Positions 33,837-42,600 of a DNA stretch of 64,000 nucleotides are shown here, in pieces. Within the stretch, counting starts at the first letter, position 1. The number at the start of each line of letters is the position of its first letter. The translations under genes and the position numbers were made by a program. Under the pieces are notes generated by a model. That model did not search any database. It worked only from the letters and a program-made list of their open reading frames with translations, and was not told the DNA's origin. Source of the DNA: Sporobacter sp038405045 (GTDB taxonomy: Bacteria; Bacillota; Clostridia; Oscillospirales; Oscillospiraceae); the NCBI GenBank assembly GCA_038405045.1, contig JBBZIV010000002.1, positions 186,001-250,000 of the forward strand, in the 5' to 3' direction.

Positions 33837-34793
33837 TCACAGACCTGTCTTGTAGAGCGCAATCACATTGATAACGGGCGTTTCATACGGGTGAACGGCC
33901 TTGATCGCCCGGAGCGTCTCGTCGACACGGTCACAGCGGCAGAGCACTTCAACCTTGTATTCCGGCGCTGTACTGACGACGTTCTCGGTCCCGTCGTAGG
34001 GGTGACTGCCGGGCAGCGGGCGCCAGCAGCCCGTTGTCTCCGTATAGGACAGGCAGCTGTCGTACGTGCCGAAATGACCGGCACCGACCTGTCGAAGCGC
34101 CTCTTGAAGCGGGGCTAGATGCGTCCTCGGGATAAAGATGTCAATTTTGCAGGAGTCAACGTCATCAAGGTGAGGCGGCTGCTTGACAAAGACCTGAGAG
34201 GGGCTTGCAGCCTCCACATCGGTCAGCCACCGCTCGTCAGACGATGCCGGGACATATGCGTCGATATGCTCCAGCGCGGTGGCAACGCTGTCGGTGACAA
34301 AAAACAGATCAAGACAGGCGGGCTTTGCAAACTGCTCGTCAATGGCATGGCGCAGCTGCGCAATAAGCGCCGTGAAATAGCCGCCGATATTTAAAATGAC
34401 GATCGGTTTACTGTGATAGCGCAACTGCTTGAGCGTGATAATTTCCATGATTTCCTCAATCGTTCCAAAGCCGCCGGGCAGGGCGACAAAAGCATCCGAC
34501 CGGCTGTCCATCACGGCCTTGCGCTCGCGCATACCGGCGGTGACGACAAGCTCGTCACACGCTTCATAGACGATGCCGGGCTCGTTGAGGGCTTCCGGAA
34601 TCACGCCGATCACGGTCCCGTTGTGTTGGTGGACCGCACGGGCGCACGCGCCCATAAGGCCCGTCATCCCGCCACCGAACAGCAGCAAATCACCCTTGCG
34701 GGCGATTTCCGCCCCAAGGCGCGCTGCGGCATCAAAGTAAACAGGGCTGATTGTATTGCTCGAAGAGCTATAAACACAGATGACCTTGTTCAT
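33837..34793 (-). CDS. LOG-family nucleotide phosphoribohydrolase fused to a NIF3/YqfO-type domain
   Basis: A 318-residue fusion. Residues about 1-195 form a lysine-decarboxylase-like Rossmann domain with the LOG motif PGGFGTIEE and the Arg in GMRERKAVM; LOG proteins hydrolyse nucleoside 5'-monophosphates (AMP or modified AMP) to base plus ribose phosphate. Residues about 215-318 match the CutA1-like insert of the YqfO/NIF3 family (GAGHFGTYDSCLSYTETTG, HPYETP near the end). The fused domain may sense or bind a ligand. The ATG overlaps the stop of the RlmN-like gene (ATGA), so it is the second gene of the cobalamin-riboswitch transcript. Confidence 0.85.
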   Translation of the reverse strand: MNKVICVYSSSSNTISPVYFDAAARLGAEIARKGDLLLFGGGMTGLMGACARAVHQHNGTVIGVIPEALNEPGIVYEACDELVVTAGMRERKAVMDSRSDAFVALPGGFGTIEEIMEIITLKQLRYHSKPIVILNIGGYFTALIAQLRHAIDEQFAKPACLDLFFVTDSVATALEHIDAYVPASSDERWLTDVEAASPSQVFVKQPPHLDDVDSCKIDIFIPRTHLAPLQEALRQVGAGHFGTYDSCLSYTETTGCWRPLPGSHPYDGTENVVSTAPEYKVEVLCRCDRVDETLRAIKAVHPYETPVINVIALYKTGL

Positions 34794-35665
34794 GCAGAGA
34801 ACTCCTGATTGTCATTGTCGAGCTGGCGGAGCTGGCCGCACCCGCCCAGAACGCCGCTGCCGAAATTGTGAAAGAGATCACACGTACAGTTATCTTTTAT
34901 TTTATTATAAAAACGCAAAAGGTCAAGGTCTCCGGTGGGCGTGAGTCCCTCGATTTGGTTGTCGTTATACGCCGAGAGAACGAGCTTGAAGGGCTTTCCA
35001 TTGAGAAGGCTTGTCAAAGCGTCAATATCGGCGTCCGTATCGTTGAAGCCCTTGATCAGCATATAGCGGATACGGGCCGTTGTTCCCGTTGCGTCGGCAA
35101 AATCGGCAGCTGCGCGGACGATGTCTGATAGCCCGTATTTTCGGGTATAGGGGATGAGATGCAGGCGCTTTTCGTCCGTCGCGCCGTGGAGTGAAAGGTT
35201 AAGTCGGAGCTTCAGCTCCCGGCCTCTGAGGTCCGAGATAAGGTCATACAGCCGTGGCACGATACCGACGGTCGCCAGCTCAAAATGGGAAATGCCCAAG
35301 TCTCTCTGAATCAGATCAATGGCAGAGAGGACATTGTCGTAATTTAATAGCGGCTCGCCCATACCGGCGAAGACGACGGCGTCCATCGGGATGAAGCCGG
35401 CTTTTTTCCGGCTGCTGTCGCAAAGCAAAACTTCGCCGAGGATCTCATCAGCGTTCAAATTTCGTAAAAAGCCCTGTTGGCCTGTGGCGCAGAAGCGGCA
35501 GCCGACGGTGCAGCCAACCTGCGACGAGACGCAAACCGTGCTGTGATACGTCAGTTTAAACGCTTTGTCGAACATATAAAGCGCTTCGACGGTGCTGCCG
35601 TCATCGAGACTGAGCAGGTGCTTGACGGCACAGTCCTCGCTCTGGACGGTTTTCAGGATTTTCAT
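34790..35665 (-). CDS. RlmN/Cfr-family radical SAM protein, short form
   Basis: A 291-residue radical SAM protein. The 4Fe-4S motif is Cys52-x3-Cys56-x2-Cys59 (CTVGCRFC). The two extra RlmN cysteines are also there: Cys45 in TVCVSSQ and Cys276 in GGCGQL, so methyl-transfer chemistry as in RlmN (2-methyladenosine in 23S rRNA/tRNA) is possible. It lacks the N-terminal accessory domain of about 50 residues found in housekeeping RlmN, so it is probably a paralogue with a different substrate. It is first in a two-gene transcript under a cobalamin riboswitch with terminator. A GGAGG ribosome site precedes the ATG. Confidence 0.85.
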   Translation of the reverse strand: MKILKTVQSEDCAVKHLLSLDDGSTVEALYMFDKAFKLTYHSTVCVSSQVGCTVGCRFCATGQQGFLRNLNADEILGEVLLCDSSRKKAGFIPMDAVVFAGMGEPLLNYDNVLSAIDLIQRDLGISHFELATVGIVPRLYDLISDLRGRELKLRLNLSLHGATDEKRLHLIPYTRKYGLSDIVRAAADFADATGTTARIRYMLIKGFNDTDADIDALTSLLNGKPFKLVLSAYNDNQIEGLTPTGDLDLLRFYNKIKDNCTCDLFHNFGSGVLGGCGQLRQLDNDNQEFSA

Positions 35666-35683
35666 GGTTTCGTTCCTCCATCA

Positions 35684-35755
35684 TCAGTTGTCTCCGGAGA
35701 AAACAAAAAATCCCCGAAGCAAAGCTTCGAGGATTTTACCATAGTCCTCTTGCAT
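35684..35755 (-). CDS. Possible 23-residue leader peptide in the riboswitch transcript
   Basis: Between the cobalamin riboswitch and the RlmN-like gene a minus-strand frame starts at ATG 35755 with GAGG five bases upstream and runs through the terminator hairpin to a TGA at 35686-35684, 18 bases before the next ATG. Peptide starts MQEDYGKILEALL. Translating ribosomes would disrupt the terminator. It may also be chance. Confidence 0.25.
   Translation of the reverse strand: MQEDYGKILEALLRGFFVFSGDN
35701..35738 (-). terminator. Terminator hairpin of the cobalamin riboswitch
   Basis: On the minus strand CCTCGAAGC pairs with GCTTCGGGG (one G-U pair; plus-strand arms 35712-35720 and 35724-35732) and is followed by TTTTTTGTTT. 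It lies between the aptamer and the gene start, as expected for attenuation. Confidence 0.85.
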
Positions 35756-35782
35756 CTCATCCTCGCCGGGATAAGAGTTAAA

Positions 35783-35945
35783 ACAGTCAGGCAGGTCTCC
35801 TGGCTCGTGACTCACCGCGATTTTCGCCTTCCCGGCACAAGCCAGTGGCATGAGAAAACCGCTCCTCACATACAGTGGCGGGACCGCTCGGTTTATAGCC
35901 GATTCCCTATTCTCCCCGCGTGCGGGGCACCTGACCGGAGCTATT
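35783..35945 (-). promoter_or_regulatory. Cobalamin riboswitch aptamer
   Basis: Read on the minus strand the segment has all landmarks of the AdoCbl class in order: GGTGCCCC, GGGAATAGGGAA-like block, GGTCCCGCCACTGTA, TGCCACTGG, GGGAAGGC and the B12 box GAGCCAGGAGACCTGCCT near the 3' end. It points at the RlmN-like/LOG genes, about 118 bases before the ATG, with a terminator in between, so cobalamin binding should shut the operon off. Confidence 0.95.
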
Positions 35946-36001
35946 AAATTAAAGAGATTTTAGCACAAACACAATTGTTTTGCAAGCAAAAAACGCTTGG
36001 C

Positions 36002-36370
36002 TCATGACTCCTCCAGCATTGCTTGCTTAATGGCGTGTAGGGCACTGATTTTGTCAAACGGTTTTGTCAGATAGCTTTTCGCGCCGCAGTTAAGCGCTTC
36101 AAGGACCTGATCGAGCTTGCCGACAACCGAGAGCATGATGACGACGGCTTCCTTGTTGATGTCGATAATGCGTTTGAGCGCATCAATTCCGCTGCTTTCG
36201 GGCATCTTCATGTCGACAAACACAATGTCCGGCAGTAAAAAACGGTATAGCTCGACAACGTCAAGTCCGTTTGTGGCTTCGCCGACGACTTCATAACCGA
36301 TGTCGTGCATGATTTCCCGAAGGTTTTCCCGCATGTATTGTGAATCATCCGCGATCAGAATACGATACAT
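36002..36370 (-). CDS. CheY-type single-domain response regulator
   Basis: A 122-residue receiver: acidic pair in ILIADDSQYM, phospho-acceptor Asp in IVFVDMKMP, Ser/Thr switch in VIMLSVVG and Lys in YLTKPFD. No output domain. The start is the second of two adjacent ATGs, 7 bases after GGGGAG; the first ATG (36373) is possible. It resembles CheY/stand-alone receivers used in motility or in phosphorelays; no partner kinase is adjacent. Confidence 0.9.
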   Translation of the reverse strand: MYRILIADDSQYMRENLREIMHDIGYEVVGEATNGLDVVELYRFLLPDIVFVDMKMPESSGIDALKRIIDINKEAVVIMLSVVGKLDQVLEALNCGAKSYLTKPFDKISALHAIKQAMLEES

Positions 36371-36466
36371 CATCTGTCTCCCCTTCGAAAGTAGCCGGAT
36401 AAAAGCTGTGGAACTTTTTTGACAAAAAACCGCATATGAGAGGCAGCCAACGGCGTTTCCAAGAAT

Positions 36467-36495
36467 AATATACACAAAATTGTTGGTTTTGACAA
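36467..36495 (-). promoter_or_regulatory. Promoter of the CheY gene
   Basis: Minus strand TTGTCA (36495-36490), 17-bp spacer, TATATT (36472-36467); leader of about 90 bases. Confidence 0.65.
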
Positions 36496-36531
36496 TATAA
36501 ATCTGGGAATAAATTGTTTAAAGACGAAGAA

Positions 36532-36554
36532 TGGGCTGCCGAAACGGCAGCCCA
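36532..36554 (-). terminator. Hairpin after the YwaF-like gene
   Basis: Perfect 10-bp arms (36532-36541, 36545-36554) with an AAA loop, downstream of the minus-strand gene ending at 36592. The following minus-strand bases are only moderately T-rich, so it may be a weak terminator. Confidence 0.55.
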
Positions 36555-36591
36555 AAATAATATATGGAAAGACAATATGCTGCACGGGCAA

Positions 36592-37320
36592 TTATCGATT
36601 GGGTGATTTCAACAACGTTCGACCGATGGCGCGGTGGAATAAAAGCCCCATTGCCAGCATGAAAAGCATGCACAGAAGAGCGACGGCGTCGAGAACGGCG
36701 ACATATCCCGGCCAGCCAAAGACATGGGCAAGCGGAACAATGACAGTTCCTTTCGGCGCTTCCATGAGATACAAATAATTAGTCCCGAAAATCCGGTTGA
36801 CGAGATAAACGGGGATCAGGCACACATTGCCGAGGACGGCAAGACGAATCAGCCCGCCGAGCGACGGCTTCAGGCGCTCGACAATGGCAAGGTACAAAGC
36901 GCCCGCCACGAGCATCATATGGCTCATGATGAAAAGGACAGCCCGCGGGATGCCCGGTGCCGGGTGATTCCTGCCGGGAAAGAGCGCGACCGACAGGGCA
37001 AAAGGGATACCCACGAGGAAGCAGAAGTTGAACAGCGCTTTATTCGGTCGCACCAGACAGATGACGAGCACGACAAGGTCAATATGGCAAATATGCAGGG
37101 ACAAAAGATCTGTCCACTCAAAAACACCGTAATAGACGTCCATCACATAGCGGGTGCCGCGGATGACAATGATCAAGACGGCTAAAATATAACGCAAAAG
37201 GCGACGTTTTCGATCTGTCTTTGCCTTCAACCCCAAGAAGATGAAAATAGCAATGAGCACAATGGGGAATAGGAGACTTGTTATATGGATGGCACCAAAG
37301 CTTTTAAAATTTGTTACCAT
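36592..37320 (-). CDS. TIGR02206/YwaF-family integral membrane protein
   Basis: A 242-residue protein with about six or seven membrane helices and the family's LHICHIDLV segment with conserved His/Cys (about residues 75-83). Function of the family is unknown. Start at 37320 places MVTNFKSFG before the first helix. It follows the zinc-ribbon membrane protein gene by 3 bases on the same strand and is likely cotranscribed with it. Confidence 0.75.
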   Translation of the reverse strand: MVTNFKSFGAIHITSLLFPIVLIAIFIFLGLKAKTDRKRRLLRYILAVLIIVIRGTRYVMDVYYGVFEWTDLLSLHICHIDLVVLVICLVRPNKALFNFCFLVGIPFALSVALFPGRNHPAPGIPRAVLFIMSHMMLVAGALYLAIVERLKPSLGGLIRLAVLGNVCLIPVYLVNRIFGTNYLYLMEAPKGTVIVPLAHVFGWPGYVAVLDAVALLCMLFMLAMGLLFHRAIGRTLLKSPNR

Positions 37321-37323
37321 GCT

Positions 37324-38247
37324 TTATTGTGCCGGAACTCTGCTGACAGAATCGGGAAGGCTGCCTTTTAAATCAAGCTTGCCGTTGTCTGCCTGCAGCA
37401 GGTCAATCGACGTACCGGCCCGTGCGTTTTCCGAAGCAATATAGGTGTTAAGCACCTGCGTGACAAACGGCTCGGCCTGGGATATAAGATCTTGTGGGAT
37501 GTCAATACCCATGACCTTGACATCGGCAATGTCTAACCCCCGGACCGTGTTGTTCACGACACTGCCGTTGACCTTGAAGTAGATATTCACGTCATTCGGG
37601 ATGAGACCGACCATCGGCAGCGCCTTTTGGGCATCCTGCCGTGTATATTGCCCGAAAAGCATGTTGTTAAAGACATAGCTTGTATCGAGCTTGGCAGATG
37701 CTTCTATCGTTCCGTCCGGATTGACGCGCACTTGCACATTCTTGACAGCATAGTAAGACGGTCTGTTTTCGTTGAAAAATGAGGTGAGTTCTTCGCTGGA
37801 AAGAGCGGTGCTGACATCGTGCGGTGCCCCGTAGATAATTTTATAATCGTTGGCACTGCCGGATGTCGGCGCTGCATCCTTCGTCACGCCGATTTTCACC
37901 ATGGCGCTCTCATAAGCTGCGCGCGTTGACTTAATCCCGAGGTCATTCGGCCGGAGAAGACCCGGTATCAGAAAATAGACGGCCGCGACGGCCGCGGCAA
38001 GCAGGACGATAACGATTATTAGGGCGATGAGGCAGCCATGCTTTTTTCTTGGCTTGTGTGCTGGCGTTGCCGGTATGTAGGTCTGGTGCGGTAACTGTAC
38101 CGGCTGTGGTGTGGTGACAGGCGATGGGGCAGGTGGATTTTGGCCTGTTGGGGCGGACGAAGTTTGACCTTTGTCCTGTTTTTGGCCGCAGCCCGGGCAA
38201 AACAGGGTATCATCGTCAAGCTTTTGGCCGCAATTGACACAAAACAT
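37324..38247 (-). CDS. Zinc-ribbon membrane-anchored protein
   Basis: A 307-residue protein: N-terminal zinc ribbon CVNCGQKLDDDTLFCPGC (about residues 3-20), Pro/Gln-rich linker, basic patch and one membrane helix (LIALIIVIVLLAAAVAAVYF, about 80-100), then an extracellular domain of about 200 residues with no recognised motif. The design parallels the clostripain protein at 28.4 kb. The second ATG of a pair (38247) has the best spacing to AGGAGG. Role unknown. Confidence 0.75.
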   Translation of the reverse strand: MFCVNCGQKLDDDTLFCPGCGQKQDKGQTSSAPTGQNPPAPSPVTTPQPVQLPHQTYIPATPAHKPRKKHGCLIALIIVIVLLAAAVAAVYFLIPGLLRPNDLGIKSTRAAYESAMVKIGVTKDAAPTSGSANDYKIIYGAPHDVSTALSSEELTSFFNENRPSYYAVKNVQVRVNPDGTIEASAKLDTSYVFNNMLFGQYTRQDAQKALPMVGLIPNDVNIYFKVNGSVVNNTVRGLDIADVKVMGIDIPQDLISQAEPFVTQVLNTYIASENARAGTSIDLLQADNGKLDLKGSLPDSVSRVPAQ

Positions 38248-38383
38248 CATGATCCTCCTGACTTGTTGGCAATTTTTTTCATGATTATTGTAATATGAAA
38301 GTCGGGGTTCGGTCAATAACGAAATGGGTCGAGATGGTGTTATCGAGAAAAGTATCGTTTTGTGCCAAAATTAAGCACGTATT

Positions 38384-38413
38384 TTGACAGAAAACAGAAT
38401 AAAATGGTATACT
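38384..38413 (+). promoter_or_regulatory. Promoter of the CPYC redoxin gene
   Basis: Perfect TTGACA (38384-38389), 18-bp spacer ending in TGG, TATACT (38408-38413), 50 bases before the ATG. Confidence 0.75.
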
Positions 38414-38462
38414 ATAAAACAGTGGCAATGAAAATCACGTAACAAGTGAGGGACAACATCAA

Positions 38463-38723
38463 ATGAAAGATATTTTAATGTTTATGACGACATGGTGCCC
38501 CTATTGCAAGCGCGCGTCTGCGATGATCGAGCAGCTGAAAGCGGCAGACGAGCGGTACAAAGATATAGAAGTCGTCATGATCGACGAGGAGAAGGAAAAA
38601 AAGTACGCAGACAGCTTTAATTATTTCCGCGTGCCGACTTTTTACGTCGATGGCGAAAAAGTCCACGAGGGTGCGGCAAATCTTGATATCATCAGAACTG
38701 TTTTTGACAAGGCGTTGGAATAA
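38463..38723 (+). CDS. Glutaredoxin/thioredoxin-like protein with CPYC active site
   Basis: An 86-residue thioredoxin-fold protein. The dithiol Cys12-Pro-Tyr-Cys15 is typical of glutaredoxins, the cis-Pro is in FRVPTFYV, and the length fits. It would reduce disulfides or glutathione-like mixed disulfides in the cytosol. Monocistronic, between its own promoter and terminator. Confidence 0.9.
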   Translation: MKDILMFMTTWCPYCKRASAMIEQLKAADERYKDIEVVMIDEEKEKKYADSFNYFRVPTFYVDGEKVHEGAANLDIIRTVFDKALE

Positions 38724-38752
38724 AAATCCTATGTAGGCAGAAAAATCAAACA

Positions 38753-38783
38753 GGAGGATGGCGCTTTGGCGCCGTCCTTTTTT
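38753..38783 (+). terminator. Terminator of the redoxin gene
   Basis: GGAGGATGGCGC (38753-38764) pairs with GCGCCGTCCTTT around TTTG, one imperfect position, followed by T6. Confidence 0.88.
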
Positions 38784-38899
38784 GCAATAGGGCAGCAGCA
38801 CAACAGCATTGAACGAGCGTTAAACACAAATGATGCTCCATATTCGATGTGAATTCTACTATATATTGTATTTTTTTGCTGAAATTGCAGTTTTTGCAC

Positions 38900-38928
38900 T
38901 TGAATTCGATGGATTTTGGTGGTAAAAT
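38900..38928 (+). promoter_or_regulatory. Promoter of the PPTase-NRPS-kinase-regulator operon
   Basis: TTGAAT (38900-38905), 17-bp spacer, TAAAAT (38923-38928), 52 bases before the PPTase ATG. No other good promoter was noticed until after 50010. Confidence 0.5.
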
Positions 38929-38980
38929 GAACTGAATAAATATTACCATATTTTATCAAAAATTATGACGGAGCCTGAAA

Positions 38981-39655
38981 ATGAAAGCGTTATGGTTTCT
39001 TGAGATCGATCCGGGCGTGAATAATGATCTCGTCCGCGAGATGATGGGCTCGGTTTCCGCTGAGAAGAAACAGCGTCTTTCAAAATATCGTCATGAAATC
39101 GACAGAAAACTGAGTGTTTATTCGGAAATCCTGGCGCGATGCCTTGCCTGCCGACTGACGGGCACTGCGTTTGACAAGACGGCAGTCATTTGCGATGAAA
39201 TGGGTAAACCCGTTTTTGAACATCTTCCGAACTGCCACTTCAACATTTCACATACGAAATACGCTATTGCGGCAATTATGTCCTCACAGCCGGTCGGTGT
39301 TGACGTCGAGCGGGTTCGCGATGTTGACCGGCGTGTTGCCGAAACAGCGTTTACGGGCAGCGAGCTGTCGTGGCTTGACGAAGCCGAGACTGAAAATTGT
39401 CGTCAGCGCTTCTTTGAAATCTGGACAAAAAAAGAAGCGGTACTCAAACAGAGCGGCAAAGGGCTGGCGGGAGGACTTAAAACAACCGATGTTACCTGCT
39501 TGAGCAACGATTTAAACATTTCGACTTTTCGATTTGATGCGTACGTCCTGTCAGCCTGCGCGGTCGAGATGGTGACAGAAAACGATATATATTGCCTGAC
39601 TGAGGAAGAGTTCATAAAAATGTGGCGTATCTATGCCTTATATCCTGGTAATTGA
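38981..39655 (+). CDS. 4'-phosphopantetheinyl transferase, Sfp/Gsp type
   Basis: A 224-residue PPTase that converts apo carrier proteins to the holo form using CoA. The Mg-binding motif GVDVE is at residues 106-110 (Asp108, Glu110) and WTKKEA at 148-153 with the catalytic Glu/Lys; upstream FNISHTKYA is the typical P1 region. Sfp-type length and motifs point to NRPS/PKS carrier domains. It ends 16 bases before the NRPS start, so it almost surely primes the two PCP domains encoded next, and may serve the ACP at 23.6 kb. Confidence 0.93.
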   Translation: MKALWFLEIDPGVNNDLVREMMGSVSAEKKQRLSKYRHEIDRKLSVYSEILARCLACRLTGTAFDKTAVICDEMGKPVFEHLPNCHFNISHTKYAIAAIMSSQPVGVDVERVRDVDRRVAETAFTGSELSWLDEAETENCRQRFFEIWTKKEAVLKQSGKGLAGGLKTTDVTCLSNDLNISTFRFDAYVLSACAVEMVTENDIYCLTEEEFIKMWRIYALYPGN

Positions 39656-39671
39656 CGGAGGATTCTGATAC

Positions 39672-42600
39672 ATGAACACGGAAAAACTGTATCCGCTGTC
39701 TGAAGCGCAAAAATCGATCTGGTATCTTGAAAAAGCATATCCGGGGACGAGCCTGAATATCATCGCCGCCTCTCTGAGGCTTCGGTGTGATGTTGATATG
39801 ACGCTATTTGCCAAAGCAATCAATATTTTTATTTACAATAATGACGCCATGCGTCTGCGCGTCACAGAAGCAGAAGATGGTCAGCCGTGTCAATATGTCT
39901 CGGATTACACTGAAAAATGCTTTGAACTTGTTGATTTCAGCCTTGGTAACGGACTGGAGGATATGTATGTCTGGGACAGACATCAGGCAAAAATTCCGCT
40001 TCTGGTTGATGATGATGATTTGTTTCATTTTACACTGATAAAAATTAGTGATCAGGATGCGGGCTTGTTTGTCCGGATGCACCATTTGATTGCCGACGCC
40101 TGGTCGATGAACCTGCTGGGTGAGCAGATTGTCCGAAATTATATGGCACTTATCGCGTCGCCCGACTTCACGGGCGTCCCCGGCCGCCCCTATTTTCAGA
40201 TTCTGGCGTCGGAGGACGATTATAAAAAGTCTGAGCGCTATCAGAAGGATAAGGAATATTGGGACGGGAAATTTGACAAGGCCCCCGACCCTGTGCAGCT
40301 GAAGAAAAAAAGCGCTTTTGATATGGAAACGGCAGCTGCCAGAAAAACACTTTTGACGCCGGTAAAACTGTCAAACAAGATACGGCACTTCTGCCAGGAT
40401 AACCACGAGTCGGTGTTTACGCTTTTTATGGCTGCGTTGGCTATGTACATATTCCGAGTTCTTGGAAAAAACGATCTTGTTCTTGGCACGACTGTTTTAA
40501 ACAGAACCGGGAGATTGGATAAAGAGACAATCGGGATGTTTGCCAGTATCGGCGCGCCGGTCAGAATTTATATGGATGAATCGCAGGATTTTCTGACGCT
40601 TCTTGACCAAATCAGGAAGGAAAACCTTGCTGTTTTACGTCATCAAAAGTATCCGTTTTACAAGCTGCTACAGGATGTTAAAAAAAAGCACGGCCTAGAA
40701 AACAACGTGTTTGATATCGTCCTTACCTATCAGAACACAAAATTTCGCAAGAATCAGTACGAAATTGACTGTGTGTCCCGCTGGCATTTTACGGGACATC
40801 AGATGGAATCCCTGTCCATCAATATTAATGACCGGGAAGATGACGGCAACCTTATCATTGATTACGATTATCTGACCGATGTTTTTAATGTTAAAGAAAT
40901 CGAGTTTATTCACAAACACATGATCAGCCTTTTATGGCACGCGCTGGACAATCCGGCAAAAAAAATCACACAGCTTGAAATCCTCTCGGAAATCGAGAAG
41001 AAAAAGGTACTGACCGATTTTAATCAAACAACTGCCGACTTTCCATCTGGGATGACGCTGCACGCTTTCTTGGAAAGACAGGCGGCGCTCACGCCGGAGC
41101 GCGTGGCTGTCATCCCCGGCAGGTCGCAGCTGACGTATCGGGCGCTCAACGAAAAGTCTAATCAGATCGCCCATTTGCTGCGCGAAAGAGGCGTTTGCGC
41201 CGACCAGATTGTCGGCATAGAGCTCTACCGGTCGGAGCTGATGGTCATAGGCCTTTTCGCGATTTTAAAAGCCGGTGGCGCTTATATGCCGATTGACCCT
41301 GACTTTCCCGACGAGCGAAAATCTTATATGCTGGAAAACAGCGGCACCCGGATTCTTCTTACTGACGGAGCCGCTGGTGACGGGCGTTTTTCCGGGGAGG
41401 TCATCAATCTGGCAGACCCCGCCGTTTACCGGGGTGATACGGCAAATCTTCAGCCGGTCTGCGGCCCCCGGAATTTGGCGTATGTTATTTATACCTCTGG
41501 CTCGACTGGACGGCCGAAAGGCGCTATGATTGAGCACAGGAGCATTGTCAACAGAATTTTCTGGATGCAGAAAACGTATCCGCTCGGAGAAAACAGCGTC
41601 ATCTTGCAGAAAACGAGATTTACGTTTGATGTATCCGTCTGGGAATTATTCTGGTGGTCTTTTGCCGGCGCATCTGTCTGTATGCTGCAGCCGGGCGGAG
41701 AGAAAGACCCGGAAGCAATTATTGAGACGATTGAAAAGAATGCTGTCACGACGATGCACTTTGTACCGTCAATGTTTGGCGCGTTCCTCGATTACGTTGA
41801 AAAAATGCAATGTATTGACCGCGTTGCTTCATTGAAACATGTCTTTGCCAGCGGAGAAGCGCTTGGTGTATCGCACGTCGACACGTTTAACCGGCTGCTA
41901 AACCGGCACAATGGAACGCAGCTGATTAATCTTTACGGTCCGACGGAGGCCGCCGTCGATGTATCCTATTTCAATTGCTCCCCGGCTCCTAACCTTAAAA
42001 CAGTCCCAATTGGCAGGCCGATCGACAACATCAGGCTGTACATATTGGACGCGTATTTAAGTCCTGTCCCTGTCGGGGTTGCCGGAGAGCTCTATATCGG
42101 CGGTGTTGGTGTCGGCAGGGGGTATGTCAACAACGAAGAACTCACGCGCGAACGGTTTATTGAAAGCCCGTTTGTGGCGGGCGACGTTTTATATAAAACG
42201 GGCGACCGTGCCAGATGGTTCCCAAAAGGAGATATTGAATATCTCGGCCGAATCGACTTTCAGGTAAAAATTCGCGGAATCCGCATTGAGCTCGGCGAGA
42301 TCGAAAATGCTCTCAACACGCATGACGATATCAAAGAGGCGCTTGTAACCGGATTTACACATCATAACAACACGTATCTTTGCGCTTATATCGTCGCAAC
42401 ACGAGAGCTCAGCACAGCCGGCGTCAGAGATTATCTTTCAGCGAAGGTGCCGGAATACATGGTACCGTCCTTTGTTATGTTCCTTGATGAAATCCCCATG
42501 CTTCCAAACGGTAAAGCCAACAGAAAAGGGCTGCCGTCTCCAAGTGTTGACGCATCGTCCGTTGATGATTATAAGGCACCGAACGGAACGGTTGAAGAAG

